In this document: positions 18,057 through 26,194 of the stretch, one piece after another | How the letters are laid out: each line of letters starts with the position of its first letter | How positions within the stretch are numbered: position 1 is the first letter of the stretch | Origin: Clostridiales bacterium | GTDB taxonomy: Bacteria; Bacillota; Desulfotomaculia; Desulfotomaculales; VENG01 | Assembly: GCA_021736985.1 (NCBI GenBank) | Contig: JAIPEW010000012.1 | Span: 1-64,000 of the forward strand | Direction: 5' to 3' | DNA length: 64,000 nucleotides | Notes under the pieces: generated by a model | What the model saw: only the letters and a program-made list of their open reading frames with translations | Database searches by the model: none | Told to the model about the DNA's origin: nothing | Position numbers and translations under genes: made by a program

Positions 18057-19445
18057 GTGAGTGACAGGTATGATGTTATAGTTGTCGGCTCCGGGCCTGC
18101 AGGGATTTTTTCAGTACTTGAGTTAGTAAAGAATAACAGTAATTTAAAAATACTAATGCTGGAAAAAGGACAGGATATTAATAAACGAGCTTGTCCGGTC
18201 CAGGGAAGTTCTGAAGGTTGCAAAAGATGTAATCCCTGTTCAGTAGTTTGTGGTTGGGGAGGCGCTGGTGCTTTTAGTGATGGGAAACTTACTCTTTCTA
18301 CTGAAATAGGCGGCAGTTTAGAAGAGTATATAGGTGAAAATAAGCTGAAAGAGATGATAGAATATATAGATAAAGTTTACCTTGATTTTGGTGCTCCTCA
18401 AGAGCTTCACGGTCTGGGTAATGAAGAGGAAGTAAAAGATTTCCAGGAGCGTGCAGTTAAAAGTGAGCTCAAGTTAATACCAGTAGCAATACGTCACCTG
18501 GGAACCGGACGCTGCAAAGAAATATTGGAAAATATGTACAAATATTTAATATCCCGGGGAGTAGAGGTACGTACTAAAGTTGCAGTAGATTCGTTGATAG
18601 TTGAAGACGAAGAGGTAAAAGGTATAAAAACAAATAATAATGAAATCATTTATGGAAAAAATGTAATAATAGCTCCAGGAAGAGAAGGGGCGCAGTGGCT
18701 GGCCCGGCAGATTCAAACCTTGAACTTAAATACTGTAATCAACCCGGTGGATATAGGAGTACGGGTAGAACTGCCTGCAAAAGTTATGGAAAAGTTGACC
18801 CAGGTATTTTACGAAGCTAAGTTAATATATTATTCTAAAGCTTTTGATGACAGGGTAAGGACATTTTGTATGAATCCTTACGGTGAAGTCGTCATGGAAA
18901 ATAACGATGGTTTGGTTACTGTTAATGGTCACAGTCATGCCTATAAGAAAACAGAAAATACTAACTTTGCAGTTTTGGTTAGCAAGACTTTTACTGAACC
19001 TTTTAAAGAACCAATAGCTTATGGAAAATATATTGCCAGTCTGGCTAACTTGCTTGGTGATGGTGTTATTGTTCAGCGTTTAGGAGATTTAATTACTGGA
19101 CAAAGGACAACCAAAGCCAGGATGAGTAAATGCCTTGTTAGACCTACTTTAACCAAGGCTACACCGGGCGATTTGAGCTTAGTATTTCCCTACCGCCACC
19201 TGGTGGCGGTAGTAGAAATGCTAAAAGCACTAGATGAAGTAGCTCCAGGAGTATACTCCAGGTATACCCTGCTTTACGGTGTGGAAGTGAAGTTTTATTC
19301 TTCACGGCTGTCGTTAAGCAATTCATTGGAAACAGAAATAAAAAACCTTTATGCGGTTGGCGACGGTGCAGGGGTAACCAGGGGGTTAGCACAGGCATCA
19401 TCTGCCGGTGTAATTGCTGCCCGGGAAATACTCAACAGGCTTTAA
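18057..19445 (+). CDS. Uncharacterised FAD-dependent dehydrogenase (COG2509 type)
   Basis: The 462-aa flavoprotein has an N-terminal Rossmann motif DVIVVGSGPAGIFSVLEL, a Cys-rich segment (CPVQGSSEGCKRCNPCSVVC), WGGAGAFSDGKLTL, VIIAPGREGAQWL and a C-terminal AVGDGAGVTRGLAQASS that completes the FAD site. This is the arrangement of the COG2509 oxidoreductases, whose substrate is unknown. GTG 18057 with GGAGGG eight bases upstream is preferred over ATG-like codons further up. Transcription starts from its own promoter and passes a terminator-like hairpin, so conditional expression is likely. Confidence 0.85.
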   Translation: MSDRYDVIVVGSGPAGIFSVLELVKNNSNLKILMLEKGQDINKRACPVQGSSEGCKRCNPCSVVCGWGGAGAFSDGKLTLSTEIGGSLEEYIGENKLKEMIEYIDKVYLDFGAPQELHGLGNEEEVKDFQERAVKSELKLIPVAIRHLGTGRCKEILENMYKYLISRGVEVRTKVAVDSLIVEDEEVKGIKTNNNEIIYGKNVIIAPGREGAQWLARQIQTLNLNTVINPVDIGVRVELPAKVMEKLTQVFYEAKLIYYSKAFDDRVRTFCMNPYGEVVMENNDGLVTVNGHSHAYKKTENTNFAVLVSKTFTEPFKEPIAYGKYIASLANLLGDGVIVQRLGDLITGQRTTKARMSKCLVRPTLTKATPGDLSLVFPYRHLVAVVEMLKALDEVAPGVYSRYTLLYGVEVKFYSSRLSLSNSLETEIKNLYAVGDGAGVTRGLAQASSAGVIAAREILNRL

Positions 19446-19455
19446 GGAGGTATAT

Positions 19456-20739
19456 ATGTCTACTGTAGTTTTGATTGGTGCCCAATGGGGTGATGAGGGG
19501 AAAGGGAAGGTCACTGACTATTTAGCAGAAAAAGCAGAGATTGTTGTACGTTATGCAGGTGGAAATAATGCCGGGCATACTGTGGTTGTTGGTGATCAGA
19601 CGTTTCAATTGCACCTTATACCTTCGGGTATTTTGTATGCGGACAAGCCTTGTATTGTAGGAAACGGCACGGTAATTGACCCAGAAGTTTTGCTTGATGA
19701 ATTGGAAGGATTAAAAAATAGGGGGATAAGCATTAAAAATTTGCGTATAAGTCCCAAAGCGCATGTTATTATGCCTTATCACCGTATTATTGATGCCGCT
19801 GATGAAAAAAGCAAAGGCACTAAAAAAATAGGGACTACGGGACGCGGCATAGGTCCGGCTTATTCTGACAAAGCTTCTCGTGTTGGAATTCGTGTTACGG
19901 ATTTGATCGACGAGGAAAATTTTCCATTGTTGTTGAAAGGTGCCTTAGAGGAAAAAAATAGATTATTGAGAGATTACTACGGTATTCCAGAGATGGATTA
20001 TAATACAATACTCAAAGATTATCAAAAATATGCTGCAGATTTGAAGCAATATGTTGAAGATATCTCTGTATTAGTAGAAGAAGCTATTAAAGAGGATAAA
20101 AATATTCTTTTTGAAGGTGCGCAGGGTACACTTTTAGACCTGGATCACGGAACTTATCCTTATGTTACTTCCAGTCACCCGATTGCTGCCTCAGCATGTT
20201 TGGGAACTGGAATAGGACCTACAAGAATTAACAGAGTTGCAGGAGTTGCTAAGGCTTATGTGACGAGGGTTGGCAGCGGTCCCTTCCCTACTGAACTATT
20301 TGATAATACTGGGGATTATATTCGTAAGCAGGGGCATGAGTATGGGACAACTACTGGACGCCCGCGGCGCTGTGGGTGGTTTGATGCAGTAGTAGCCCGT
20401 TATTCGGCACGTGTAAACGGGTTGGATTACCTGGCTGTTACAAAACTGGATGTCTTAACCGGCTTAGATACTATAAAAATATGTACCGGTTACAAGTATA
20501 GGGGCGAGGTAATTTCTGAATTCCCGTGTGGGCGTGATGCACTAAAAGACTGCGAACCCTGTTACGAGGAATTCTCGGGATGGAAAGATGATATTTCCCT
20601 GGTACGCAATTACCAGGAGCTTCCTGATAACGCAAAAAAATACTTGGAGCGTGTAAGTGAAGTTTCCGGTGTGCCAGTAGGTATAATAGGTGTGGGCCCT
20701 AAGAGAGACCAGACCATTATTTTAAAAGAAATGTATTAA
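19456..20739 (+). CDS. purA: Adenylosuccinate synthetase
   Basis: This is the GTP-dependent first step from IMP to AMP. The P-loop region LIGAQWGDEGKGKVTDYLAE, GGNNAGHTVV, the IMP-binding TTGRGIGPAYSDKASR and LDHGTYPYVTSSHP are all present. ATG 19456 follows AAGGAGG and gives 427 aa, the normal size. The open frame extends 14 codons further upstream into the preceding gene but has no ribosome-binding site there. The start is 10 bp after the FAD dehydrogenase stop, so the two are probably co-transcribed. Confidence 0.96.
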   Translation: MSTVVLIGAQWGDEGKGKVTDYLAEKAEIVVRYAGGNNAGHTVVVGDQTFQLHLIPSGILYADKPCIVGNGTVIDPEVLLDELEGLKNRGISIKNLRISPKAHVIMPYHRIIDAADEKSKGTKKIGTTGRGIGPAYSDKASRVGIRVTDLIDEENFPLLLKGALEEKNRLLRDYYGIPEMDYNTILKDYQKYAADLKQYVEDISVLVEEAIKEDKNILFEGAQGTLLDLDHGTYPYVTSSHPIAASACLGTGIGPTRINRVAGVAKAYVTRVGSGPFPTELFDNTGDYIRKQGHEYGTTTGRPRRCGWFDAVVARYSARVNGLDYLAVTKLDVLTGLDTIKICTGYKYRGEVISEFPCGRDALKDCEPCYEEFSGWKDDISLVRNYQELPDNAKKYLERVSEVSGVPVGIIGVGPKRDQTIILKEMY

Positions 20740-20791
20740 AAGTTAAAACTATGTACACCTTCTAATTTCAGTTAATGTTTTATACTAAAAT

Positions 20792-20827
20792 AAGGACCGG
20801 GATAGTCCCCGGTCCTAAAAATTTTTT
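20792..20827 (+). terminator. Rho-independent terminator of purA
   Basis: AGGACCGGG and CCCCGGTCCT pair around a 5-nt loop, followed by AAAAATTTTTTT. Confidence 0.85.
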
Positions 20828-20847
20828 TATTATATATTAATAAAATA

Positions 20848-20876
20848 TTGACTCGGAAGTTAACTTGTTGTAATAT
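20848..20876 (+). promoter_or_regulatory. Putative promoter of the tRNA-Lys/tRNA-Glu unit
   Basis: TTGACT at 20848-20853 and TAATAT at 20871-20876 are spaced by 17 bp, and the TAATAT ends 29 bp before the first tRNA. Confidence 0.65.
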
Positions 20877-20905
20877 ATCAAAGTGCGATTAATGAAAAAC
20901 ACATT

Positions 20906-20981
20906 GAGCCATTAGCTCAGTCGGAAGAGCACCTGACTTTTAATCAGGGTGTCCCAGGTTCGAGCCCTGGATGGCTCACCA
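20906..20981 (+). tRNA. tRNA-Lys (anticodon TTT)
   Basis: A complete cloverleaf with acceptor GAGCCAT/ATGGCTC, anticodon arm CCTGA-CTTTTAA-TCAGG, T-arm CCAGG-TTCGAGC-CCTGG and an encoded CCA end. The length is 76 nt. Confidence 0.96.
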
Positions 20982-20985
20982 GTAT

Positions 20986-21061
20986 GGCCCCATGGTCAAG
21001 TGGTTTAAGACACCGCCCTTTCACGGCGGTAACGCGGGTTCGAATCCCGCTGGGGTCACCA
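20986..21061 (+). tRNA. tRNA-Glu (anticodon TTC)
   Basis: A complete cloverleaf with acceptor GGCCCCA/TGGGGTC, anticodon arm CCGCC-CTTTCAC-GGCGG, T-arm CGGG-TTCGAAT-CCCG and an encoded CCA end. It is 4 bp after tRNA-Lys, in one transcript. Confidence 0.96.
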
Positions 21062-21107
21062 TATATAATTTAAGCCCTGTATTTTATGCAGGGCTTAAAT
21101 TATATAT
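21061..21107. terminator. Terminator of the tRNA unit
   Basis: A perfect 19-bp inverted repeat (arms 21061-21079 and 21089-21107) with the core AAGCCCTG starts at the last base of tRNA-Glu. Confidence 0.85.
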
Positions 21108-21162
21108 ATGGTGATTATACAAAACATCTAGACGTTTTTGATAAAATATTTATAAAAACTTA

Positions 21163-21191
21163 TTGCATAATTGGAAGCTCAATTCTATAAT
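21163..21191 (+). promoter_or_regulatory. Putative promoter of the scfA-scfB unit
   Basis: TTGCAT at 21163-21168 and TATAAT at 21186-21191 are spaced by 17 bp, about 50 bp upstream of the scfA start. Confidence 0.65.
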
Positions 21192-21245
21192 CATGTAGTG
21201 GAAAATTTTTTAAAATGTTAAAGATTATATAAGGGGGAAGTTGTA

Positions 21246-21395
21246 TTGGCTAAACACATAAAAACGCTAAATAAAGGATGTTTGCAGAAGCGGGTTGAAA
21301 AAACTGGATGTGGGGAATGTCCTACCTCATGCCAGTCTGCATGTAAAACTTCTTGTACAGTTGGCAATCAAGCATGCATTAATAATAACAGGTAA
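21246..21395 (+). CDS. scfA: SCIFF (six-cysteines-in-forty-five) ranthipeptide precursor
   Basis: This 49-aa peptide begins MAKHIKTLNKGC and has the typical ladder CGECPTSCQSACKTSCTVGN followed by a last Cys. SCIFF peptides are almost universal in Clostridia. Their Cys residues are linked by thioether bonds to downstream residues by the radical-SAM enzyme ScfB, and a link to quorum sensing has been proposed. The start is TTG 21246, preceded by GGGGGAAG. There are seven Cys in all, with the additional one at residue 12. scfB follows 57 bp later, behind a terminator-like hairpin. Confidence 0.93.
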   Translation: MAKHIKTLNKGCLQKRVEKTGCGECPTSCQSACKTSCTVGNQACINNNR

Positions 21396-21401
21396 TTATA
21401 T

Positions 21402-21434
21402 ACCTTGTCCCGGAAGGGATGAGGTCTTTTTTTT
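21402..21434 (+). terminator. Attenuating terminator between scfA and scfB
   Basis: A 10-bp stem (ACCTTGTCCC with GGGATGAGGT, two G-U pairs) with a GGAA tetraloop runs directly into TCTTTTTTTT. Partial read-through would give much more precursor than maturase. Confidence 0.82.
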
Positions 21435-21452
21435 ACGAGGGAGGTTATAATA

Positions 21453-22814
21453 ATGATACACCAATTTACTTTTGACGGCATAAATATTGTATTAGACGTG
21501 CATAGTGGAAGTTTGCACATGGTGGACGAATTAACAAGTAAAATATTGGAGTTATATCCTGTTCATAATGAGAATATTATAAAAGAAAAATTAAGTTGTT
21601 ATTATGATGTAGAACAAATTGATGAATCAATTGAAGAAATAAAAGAGCTTATGGATGCCGGGACTTTGTTTTGCTGCGATGAAGTAGGCCCTACCTTTAG
21701 CCCGGAGGATAATACAATTATAAAAGCTATGTGCCTTCATTTAGCACATGATTGTAATTTGCGCTGTCGTTATTGTTTTGCAGGCCAGGGCCCGTTTGGT
21801 ATGGATCGCACAATCATGTCCTACGATGTGGGTAAAAAGGCACTTGATTTTTTAATGGAAGCCTCTGGTTCGAGAAAGCATATAGAAGTTGATTTTTTTG
21901 GTGGAGAGCCGCTGTTAAATTTTGAGGTAATGAAACAATTAGTAGAATACGGGAATAGCATAGCCTATAAATATGGAAAAAAAGTAAAATACACTGTAAC
22001 TACTAACTGTGTTCTTTTAAAAGGCGAAATAAAAGAATTTATTGGACAAAAAGGGATGGATATTGTATTAAGCCTGGATGGTCGTCCCGAAGTCCAGAAT
22101 TCTATGCGCCCGTTTATTAGTGGAAGAGGCAGTTATGATATTGTCTCCAAAAATATTGTAAATTTCCTTAATGATTATAATAACTTGACTTATTATGTAC
22201 GCGGAACTTTTACCAGGCACAATTTAGATTTTGCTTCAGACGTAATGCATATGGCTGAGTTGGGACTAGAAAGTCTTTCAGTTGAGCCGGTAGTTGGAGG
22301 TTTTGGTGAAGACTATGCCCTGCAAGAAGAAGATTTGCCTCAAATATATACTGAGTACGAAAGATTGACCCGAAAATTACTTGAAATAAGGCGCAAAGGC
22401 AGTAAAGTGCGTTTTTTCCATTTTAATGTTCCTTTGGACGGTGGTCCTTGTTTAAAAAAACGTTTATCTAACTGCGGTGCTGGGAATGAATATGTTGCTG
22501 TTACTCCACAGGGAGAAATTTACCCTTGCCACCAGTTTGTAGGAAAGCATGATTTTAAGCTCGGAGATATAAGTAGCGGCATATTAAACAAGGACATAAT
22601 GAATTATTTTCGTAATGCTCATGTTTATAATAAAGAAAATTGTCCTGATTGCTGGGCAAAATTTTTCTGCAGCGGCGGGTGTCATGCCAATGCATATGAA
22701 GAAAATAATACTATATATAAACCGCACAGTATGGGTTGTAAATTAATGAAAAAAAGGTTGGAGTGCGCACTTTACTTGAAAGTAAGAGAAATGTTAGATA
22801 AACAGCGGGGGTGA
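21453..22814 (+). CDS. scfB: Radical SAM/SPASM SCIFF peptide maturase
   Basis: This enzyme forms thioether cross-links in the SCIFF peptide. The N-terminal ~90 residues resemble the peptide-recognition domain of such maturases. The radical SAM motif CNLRCRYCFAGQG lies near residue 100, and DFFGGEPLLNF follows. The SPASM region has its Cys set (NCGAGNEYVAVTPQGEIYPC, CPDCWAKFFCSGGCHANAY, then GCKL). Length is 453 aa, normal for the family. ATG 21453 follows GAGGGAGG. The peptidase gene 4 bp downstream is probably in the same transcript. Confidence 0.95.
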   Translation: MIHQFTFDGINIVLDVHSGSLHMVDELTSKILELYPVHNENIIKEKLSCYYDVEQIDESIEEIKELMDAGTLFCCDEVGPTFSPEDNTIIKAMCLHLAHDCNLRCRYCFAGQGPFGMDRTIMSYDVGKKALDFLMEASGSRKHIEVDFFGGEPLLNFEVMKQLVEYGNSIAYKYGKKVKYTVTTNCVLLKGEIKEFIGQKGMDIVLSLDGRPEVQNSMRPFISGRGSYDIVSKNIVNFLNDYNNLTYYVRGTFTRHNLDFASDVMHMAELGLESLSVEPVVGGFGEDYALQEEDLPQIYTEYERLTRKLLEIRRKGSKVRFFHFNVPLDGGPCLKKRLSNCGAGNEYVAVTPQGEIYPCHQFVGKHDFKLGDISSGILNKDIMNYFRNAHVYNKENCPDCWAKFFCSGGCHANAYEENNTIYKPHSMGCKLMKKRLECALYLKVREMLDKQRG

Positions 22815-22818
22815 GTTT

Positions 22819-24198
22819 TTGATCTCACCATGTAAAAAAACAATATTCTCTTACAGTAGAATATATTTAACCATTTCTTTTATCTTGATAACAATATCGA
22901 TTTTTCTAGCAGCAAGTAATTTTATATTGTGGAAAGTAGTAGTTGAAGGTAAAAATGCTGCAGTATCTCAAGATCGCCAGAGTATAAAAGAAGCTGTTCG
23001 AAAATTGCATAAGCAGAAAGAAAGTAAGTACGGATTTGAAGTTGATACAAAACAGGACTTGAGAATTATGCCTTTACTGACATTAAAGCCGCGTGATTTT
23101 ACATGCGCTAAAACCCGGGATGAAATTATTAATCAACTAAATGATAAGGTGGATTTTACAACCAGCGGTGTAGCAATTGTTATTAATGGTAAGGAAAGGG
23201 TGTATGTAAGCAATATTGAAACTGCTAGAAAAAGTTTGAAAAAAATAGAAGACAAGTATTGCAGCCGGCAAGATGCTGCAGTAAGTTTTAAAGAAGAGAT
23301 TAAATTAACAAGCATGGATGATATTCTAGCAAATAAAATTGATGATTTGAATAGTGCTGTGGATAAACTTGGCGGTAATGCTCAAAAGACAGAATATTAT
23401 TGGATACAGGAAGGCGATACCCTGTGGGATATAGCTTCAGAAAAGGGTATAAAAAGAGAAAAAATATTACAGTTGAATGACGAAATTAAAAATAAAAAAT
23501 TGCACGTGGGGCAAAAAATTAAGCTTGTTCAAAAAAAACATTTACTTAACGTAATAACCCGGTATAAAGATGTTCAATGCGAGGATATCCCGTACAGTGT
23601 AATGCAAAAAAAGGATAATGAGCTTGATATTACTGAAAATAAACTAATACAAAAAGGTATTCCAGGTAAAAAAAGAACAATATACCAGGTTGTTGAGGAA
23701 AATGGTGCAATAGTTAAACAAAAAACAGTAAACCAGGAAATAATTAAAGAACCTCGTCCACAAATTGAAGTTACCGGAAATGATGCGCTGTTGGCTTACA
23801 GGTCAGGTAGAGAGATACACTGGCCGGTACAAGGTAATATAACTTCCGGGTTTGGCTGGAGGCATGGAGAAATGCACAGCGGCGTTGATATTGCAGCTTC
23901 TTATGGGGCCCCGGTAGTTGCTATGATGTCAGGAAATGTCCAGGTCGCAAAAACTAAAAAACAATATGGAAAATTAATAAAGATAGTGCATAAAAACGGG
24001 TTAGCAACTAAATATGCACACTTATCCAGTATACTGGTACCTGTGGGAAAGGTGGTATCCAGTGGCGAGAAAATTGGCTCGATAGGTGTAACAGGTAATG
24101 CTACAGGCCCTCACCTGCACTTTGAAGTCTTGATAAACGGAAAAACAGTTGATCCTTTAGAATATTTTAAAAGTTGTGGTATTAACCATAATAATTAA
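22819..24198 (+). CDS. Membrane-anchored LysM-G5-M23 peptidase
   Basis: The 459-aa envelope protein has an N-terminal transmembrane helix (about residues 13-37), a long extracytoplasmic region, a LysM domain (YYWIQEGDTLWDIASEKGIK), a G5-like segment (ENKLIQKGIPGKKRTIYQVV), and a C-terminal M23 domain. The zinc ligands of M23 are visible in HSGVDIAASYGAPV and in GPHLHFEV. It probably cleaves peptidoglycan peptide bridges and may act in sporulation or cell separation. TTG 22819 lies 4 bp after scfB. Whether it has anything to do with SCIFF processing is unknown. Confidence 0.88.
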   Translation: MISPCKKTIFSYSRIYLTISFILITISIFLAASNFILWKVVVEGKNAAVSQDRQSIKEAVRKLHKQKESKYGFEVDTKQDLRIMPLLTLKPRDFTCAKTRDEIINQLNDKVDFTTSGVAIVINGKERVYVSNIETARKSLKKIEDKYCSRQDAAVSFKEEIKLTSMDDILANKIDDLNSAVDKLGGNAQKTEYYWIQEGDTLWDIASEKGIKREKILQLNDEIKNKKLHVGQKIKLVQKKHLLNVITRYKDVQCEDIPYSVMQKKDNELDITENKLIQKGIPGKKRTIYQVVEENGAIVKQKTVNQEIIKEPRPQIEVTGNDALLAYRSGREIHWPVQGNITSGFGWRHGEMHSGVDIAASYGAPVVAMMSGNVQVAKTKKQYGKLIKIVHKNGLATKYAHLSSILVPVGKVVSSGEKIGSIGVTGNATGPHLHFEVLINGKTVDPLEYFKSCGINHNN

Positions 24199-24364
24199 AT
24201 CCCCACGGGCTTTCTAACTACAAAGGAATTTAAAATTCTTTTGCAGCTAAGTGAATGCCGGTGTTTTTTTTAGGAGATTCCGTGTTTTCTTCCGTAAATT
24301 TACCGGCCCCCTTAATTTGCAGATTGTTATCGCACCATAGCTTTCAGGTAATTTTCTATTTAAT
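24195..24364 (-). repeat. Intergenic repeat, copy 5
   Basis: The head reads TAAATCCCCACGGGCTTTC, and the tail contains AAATTTACCGGCCCCCTTAA then TTTGCAGATTGTTA and CATAGCTTTCAGG. The tail is a near-exact reverse complement of the left ends of copies 6 and 9. The core is short and AT-rich. About 170 bp of unexplained sequence follows up to the TPR gene, including a run of ten G bases. Confidence 0.75.
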
Positions 24365-24553
24365 AAGCAGGGGGGGGGGATGGGGTAGCCCCGGGTGTTT
24401 ACGTTCATCATATTGAGCAGCTGTCTGGTTCAAGATAAGGGCAATAAAATGAATTACCAAAAAACGTTCTTGCTCGATTAAATTATATGTATTATATTAT
24501 AATATATAATTTCAAAGTAATTAACTTTAAGAGTGCAGGAAAGAAGTGATTAT
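24365..24553. other. Intergenic stretch after repeat copy 5
   Basis: It contains a G-run of ten (around 24370) followed by GGGGTAGCCCCGGG, then AT-rich sequence with overlapping TATATT/TATAAT hexamers just before the TPR gene, which may be its promoter. No gene is visible. Confidence 0.4.
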
Positions 24554-25132
24554 GTGTCTATTTTTATAAATGCATCGAAAAACAAAAAAAGACAAAAAAT
24601 TATTTTCTTCATAACAGCTGTCCTGATGGCAGCCGGGCTTATTGGATCTACCCTGATAGGTGCTTTTGCCAGTAATGAAGCTAAGACGGCATCTCAGCAA
24701 ATGACTCAGCCAGGTGCAAATAATGTATCTCAACTAGAAAAACAGGTGAAAGAAAATCCTCAAAATGCCGACTTGCTTGAAAAGTTGGCAAAGGCTTATT
24801 ACAGGGAAAACCAGTTGGACAAGTCAATAAAAAGTTATAAAAAAGCCCTGGAACTTGAGCCTGCGAGCGCGGAACTTCGCACATCTTATGCTATTACTTT
24901 ATTTGATGCCAATGAGTATAAAAAAGCCGTGGATCAAATGGAAAAAGAGATAAAACAAAATCCAGGTAACAATACAGCACATTTTTACCTGGGAGAATTC
25001 TATGCTTACGGCTTAAAAGATTATAGTAGTGCTATAGATGAATTAAATACATTTGTCAAAAATTCAAAAGCTGAAGACGAAAATGTTAAGCATGCAAAGC
25101 AAATAATTAAGGAGCTGGATAAAAAAGAGTAA
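24554..25132 (+). CDS. Membrane-anchored TPR protein
   Basis: The 192-aa product has one N-terminal transmembrane helix (IIFFITAVLMAAGLIGSTLI) followed by three or four tetratricopeptide repeats, for example ADLLEKLAKAYYRENQLDKS and AELRTSYAITLFDANEYKKA. The TPR part would face outside and mediate protein contacts, but no specific partner is suggested. GTG 24554 is chosen, and an alternative GTG at 24533 would add seven residues. A hairpin follows the stop, so it is probably monocistronic. Confidence 0.75.
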   Translation: MSIFINASKNKKRQKIIFFITAVLMAAGLIGSTLIGAFASNEAKTASQQMTQPGANNVSQLEKQVKENPQNADLLEKLAKAYYRENQLDKSIKSYKKALELEPASAELRTSYAITLFDANEYKKAVDQMEKEIKQNPGNNTAHFYLGEFYAYGLKDYSSAIDELNTFVKNSKAEDENVKHAKQIIKELDKKE

Positions 25133-25142
25133 GTCTAAAAAA

Positions 25143-25173
25143 TTAAGGCTGGGTTGTAAAACCTGGCCTTTAA
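25143..25173 (+). terminator. Hairpin after the TPR gene
   Basis: TTAAGGCTGGGTT and AACCTGGCCTTTAA pair around a short loop. There is only a weak T-tract, so termination strength is uncertain. Confidence 0.6.
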
Positions 25174-25243
25174 TATGCTTAGTTGTTAACAAAATATTCC
25201 ATAGTATTAATTAACTAATTGTAAAAATTAGGGGAGCTGCATA

Positions 25244-26131
25244 ATGTTCGGTCAAAAAGTTGCTAAAATAACCAGGGTTTTTATTGTATTTTTACTTGCT
25301 GTTTTTATGACAATAACCTTATTTTTACTGTGGATGCCCTTAAACGCAAGGACATATTTCTATGAGATTTACCGTGAATTACTTAAAACAAAAACAATAG
25401 TCAATACATGGGCCTGGGACTCTCTGGAAAGCAAGCATTTTGTATTACGGTACAAGGCCGGAGATGAAAAAAATGCTCAAATGGTAATTAAAGTAGCAGA
25501 AAAGTATTTTAAATTACTTGCGAATAAGTATGAATTTGCTATTTCAACAAAAATACCGGTTATAATATATCCTACGCGAAAAGAATTAAATTCATATTTT
25601 GGCTGGCCGGCCAGTGAAAGTGCCATGGGTGTGTACTGGGGAGGAGTAATTAGAATTCTTTCTCCCGAAGCATGGATTGAGTATAAGCATGAACAGGAGA
25701 AAAACGAGATATTTGATTTACAAGGTCCTGTTGCTCATGAATTAACTCACCTAATAATCGATTATAAATGCAGGGGAAATTATCCCCGCTGGTTTACAGA
25801 AGGTGTGGCACAATATGAAGAATTTAAACTTACCGGGTATATTATTGGAAGTTCTGAAAAAAAACTTAATGCAAGACATTACTCTTTTGATAGAATAGGG
25901 ACAGAATTTGATAAATTACCTGACCAAACGCTGGCTTACAGACAATCCTTATCCATGGTTCAGTATATAATAGAACACCATAATGAAGAAGAAATGAATA
26001 AAATAATAACAAAATTATCCAGCGGCTGGTCGTTAAATGATATATTCTGCGAAGTAATAACTTTAAATAATTTTGAAGAAAATTGGCAGATATGGTTAAA
26101 TAATAAGGTGAAAGAAGGATATATTAAGTAA
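25244..26131 (+). CDS. Membrane-anchored MA-type zinc metallopeptidase
   Basis: The 295-aa protein has an N-terminal helix (VFIVFLLAVFMTITLFLLWM) and an extracytoplasmic gluzincin-type domain. The motif VAHELTHLI supplies the HEXXH zinc site, and the downstream WFTEGVAQYEE supplies the glutamate ligand, as in the peptidase MA-like families found in spore formers. The substrate is unknown. GGGGAG stands before ATG 25244. It precedes murA, so a cell-wall role is possible, but that is inference from position only. Confidence 0.82.
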   Translation: MFGQKVAKITRVFIVFLLAVFMTITLFLLWMPLNARTYFYEIYRELLKTKTIVNTWAWDSLESKHFVLRYKAGDEKNAQMVIKVAEKYFKLLANKYEFAISTKIPVIIYPTRKELNSYFGWPASESAMGVYWGGVIRILSPEAWIEYKHEQEKNEIFDLQGPVAHELTHLIIDYKCRGNYPRWFTEGVAQYEEFKLTGYIIGSSEKKLNARHYSFDRIGTEFDKLPDQTLAYRQSLSMVQYIIEHHNEEEMNKIITKLSSGWSLNDIFCEVITLNNFEENWQIWLNNKVKEGYIK

Positions 26132-26194
26132 ATGTTGAAATTTAAAAAATAACGTTAAATAAAATCATATTTTAGGAAGGAAGTTGCTCAGCAC

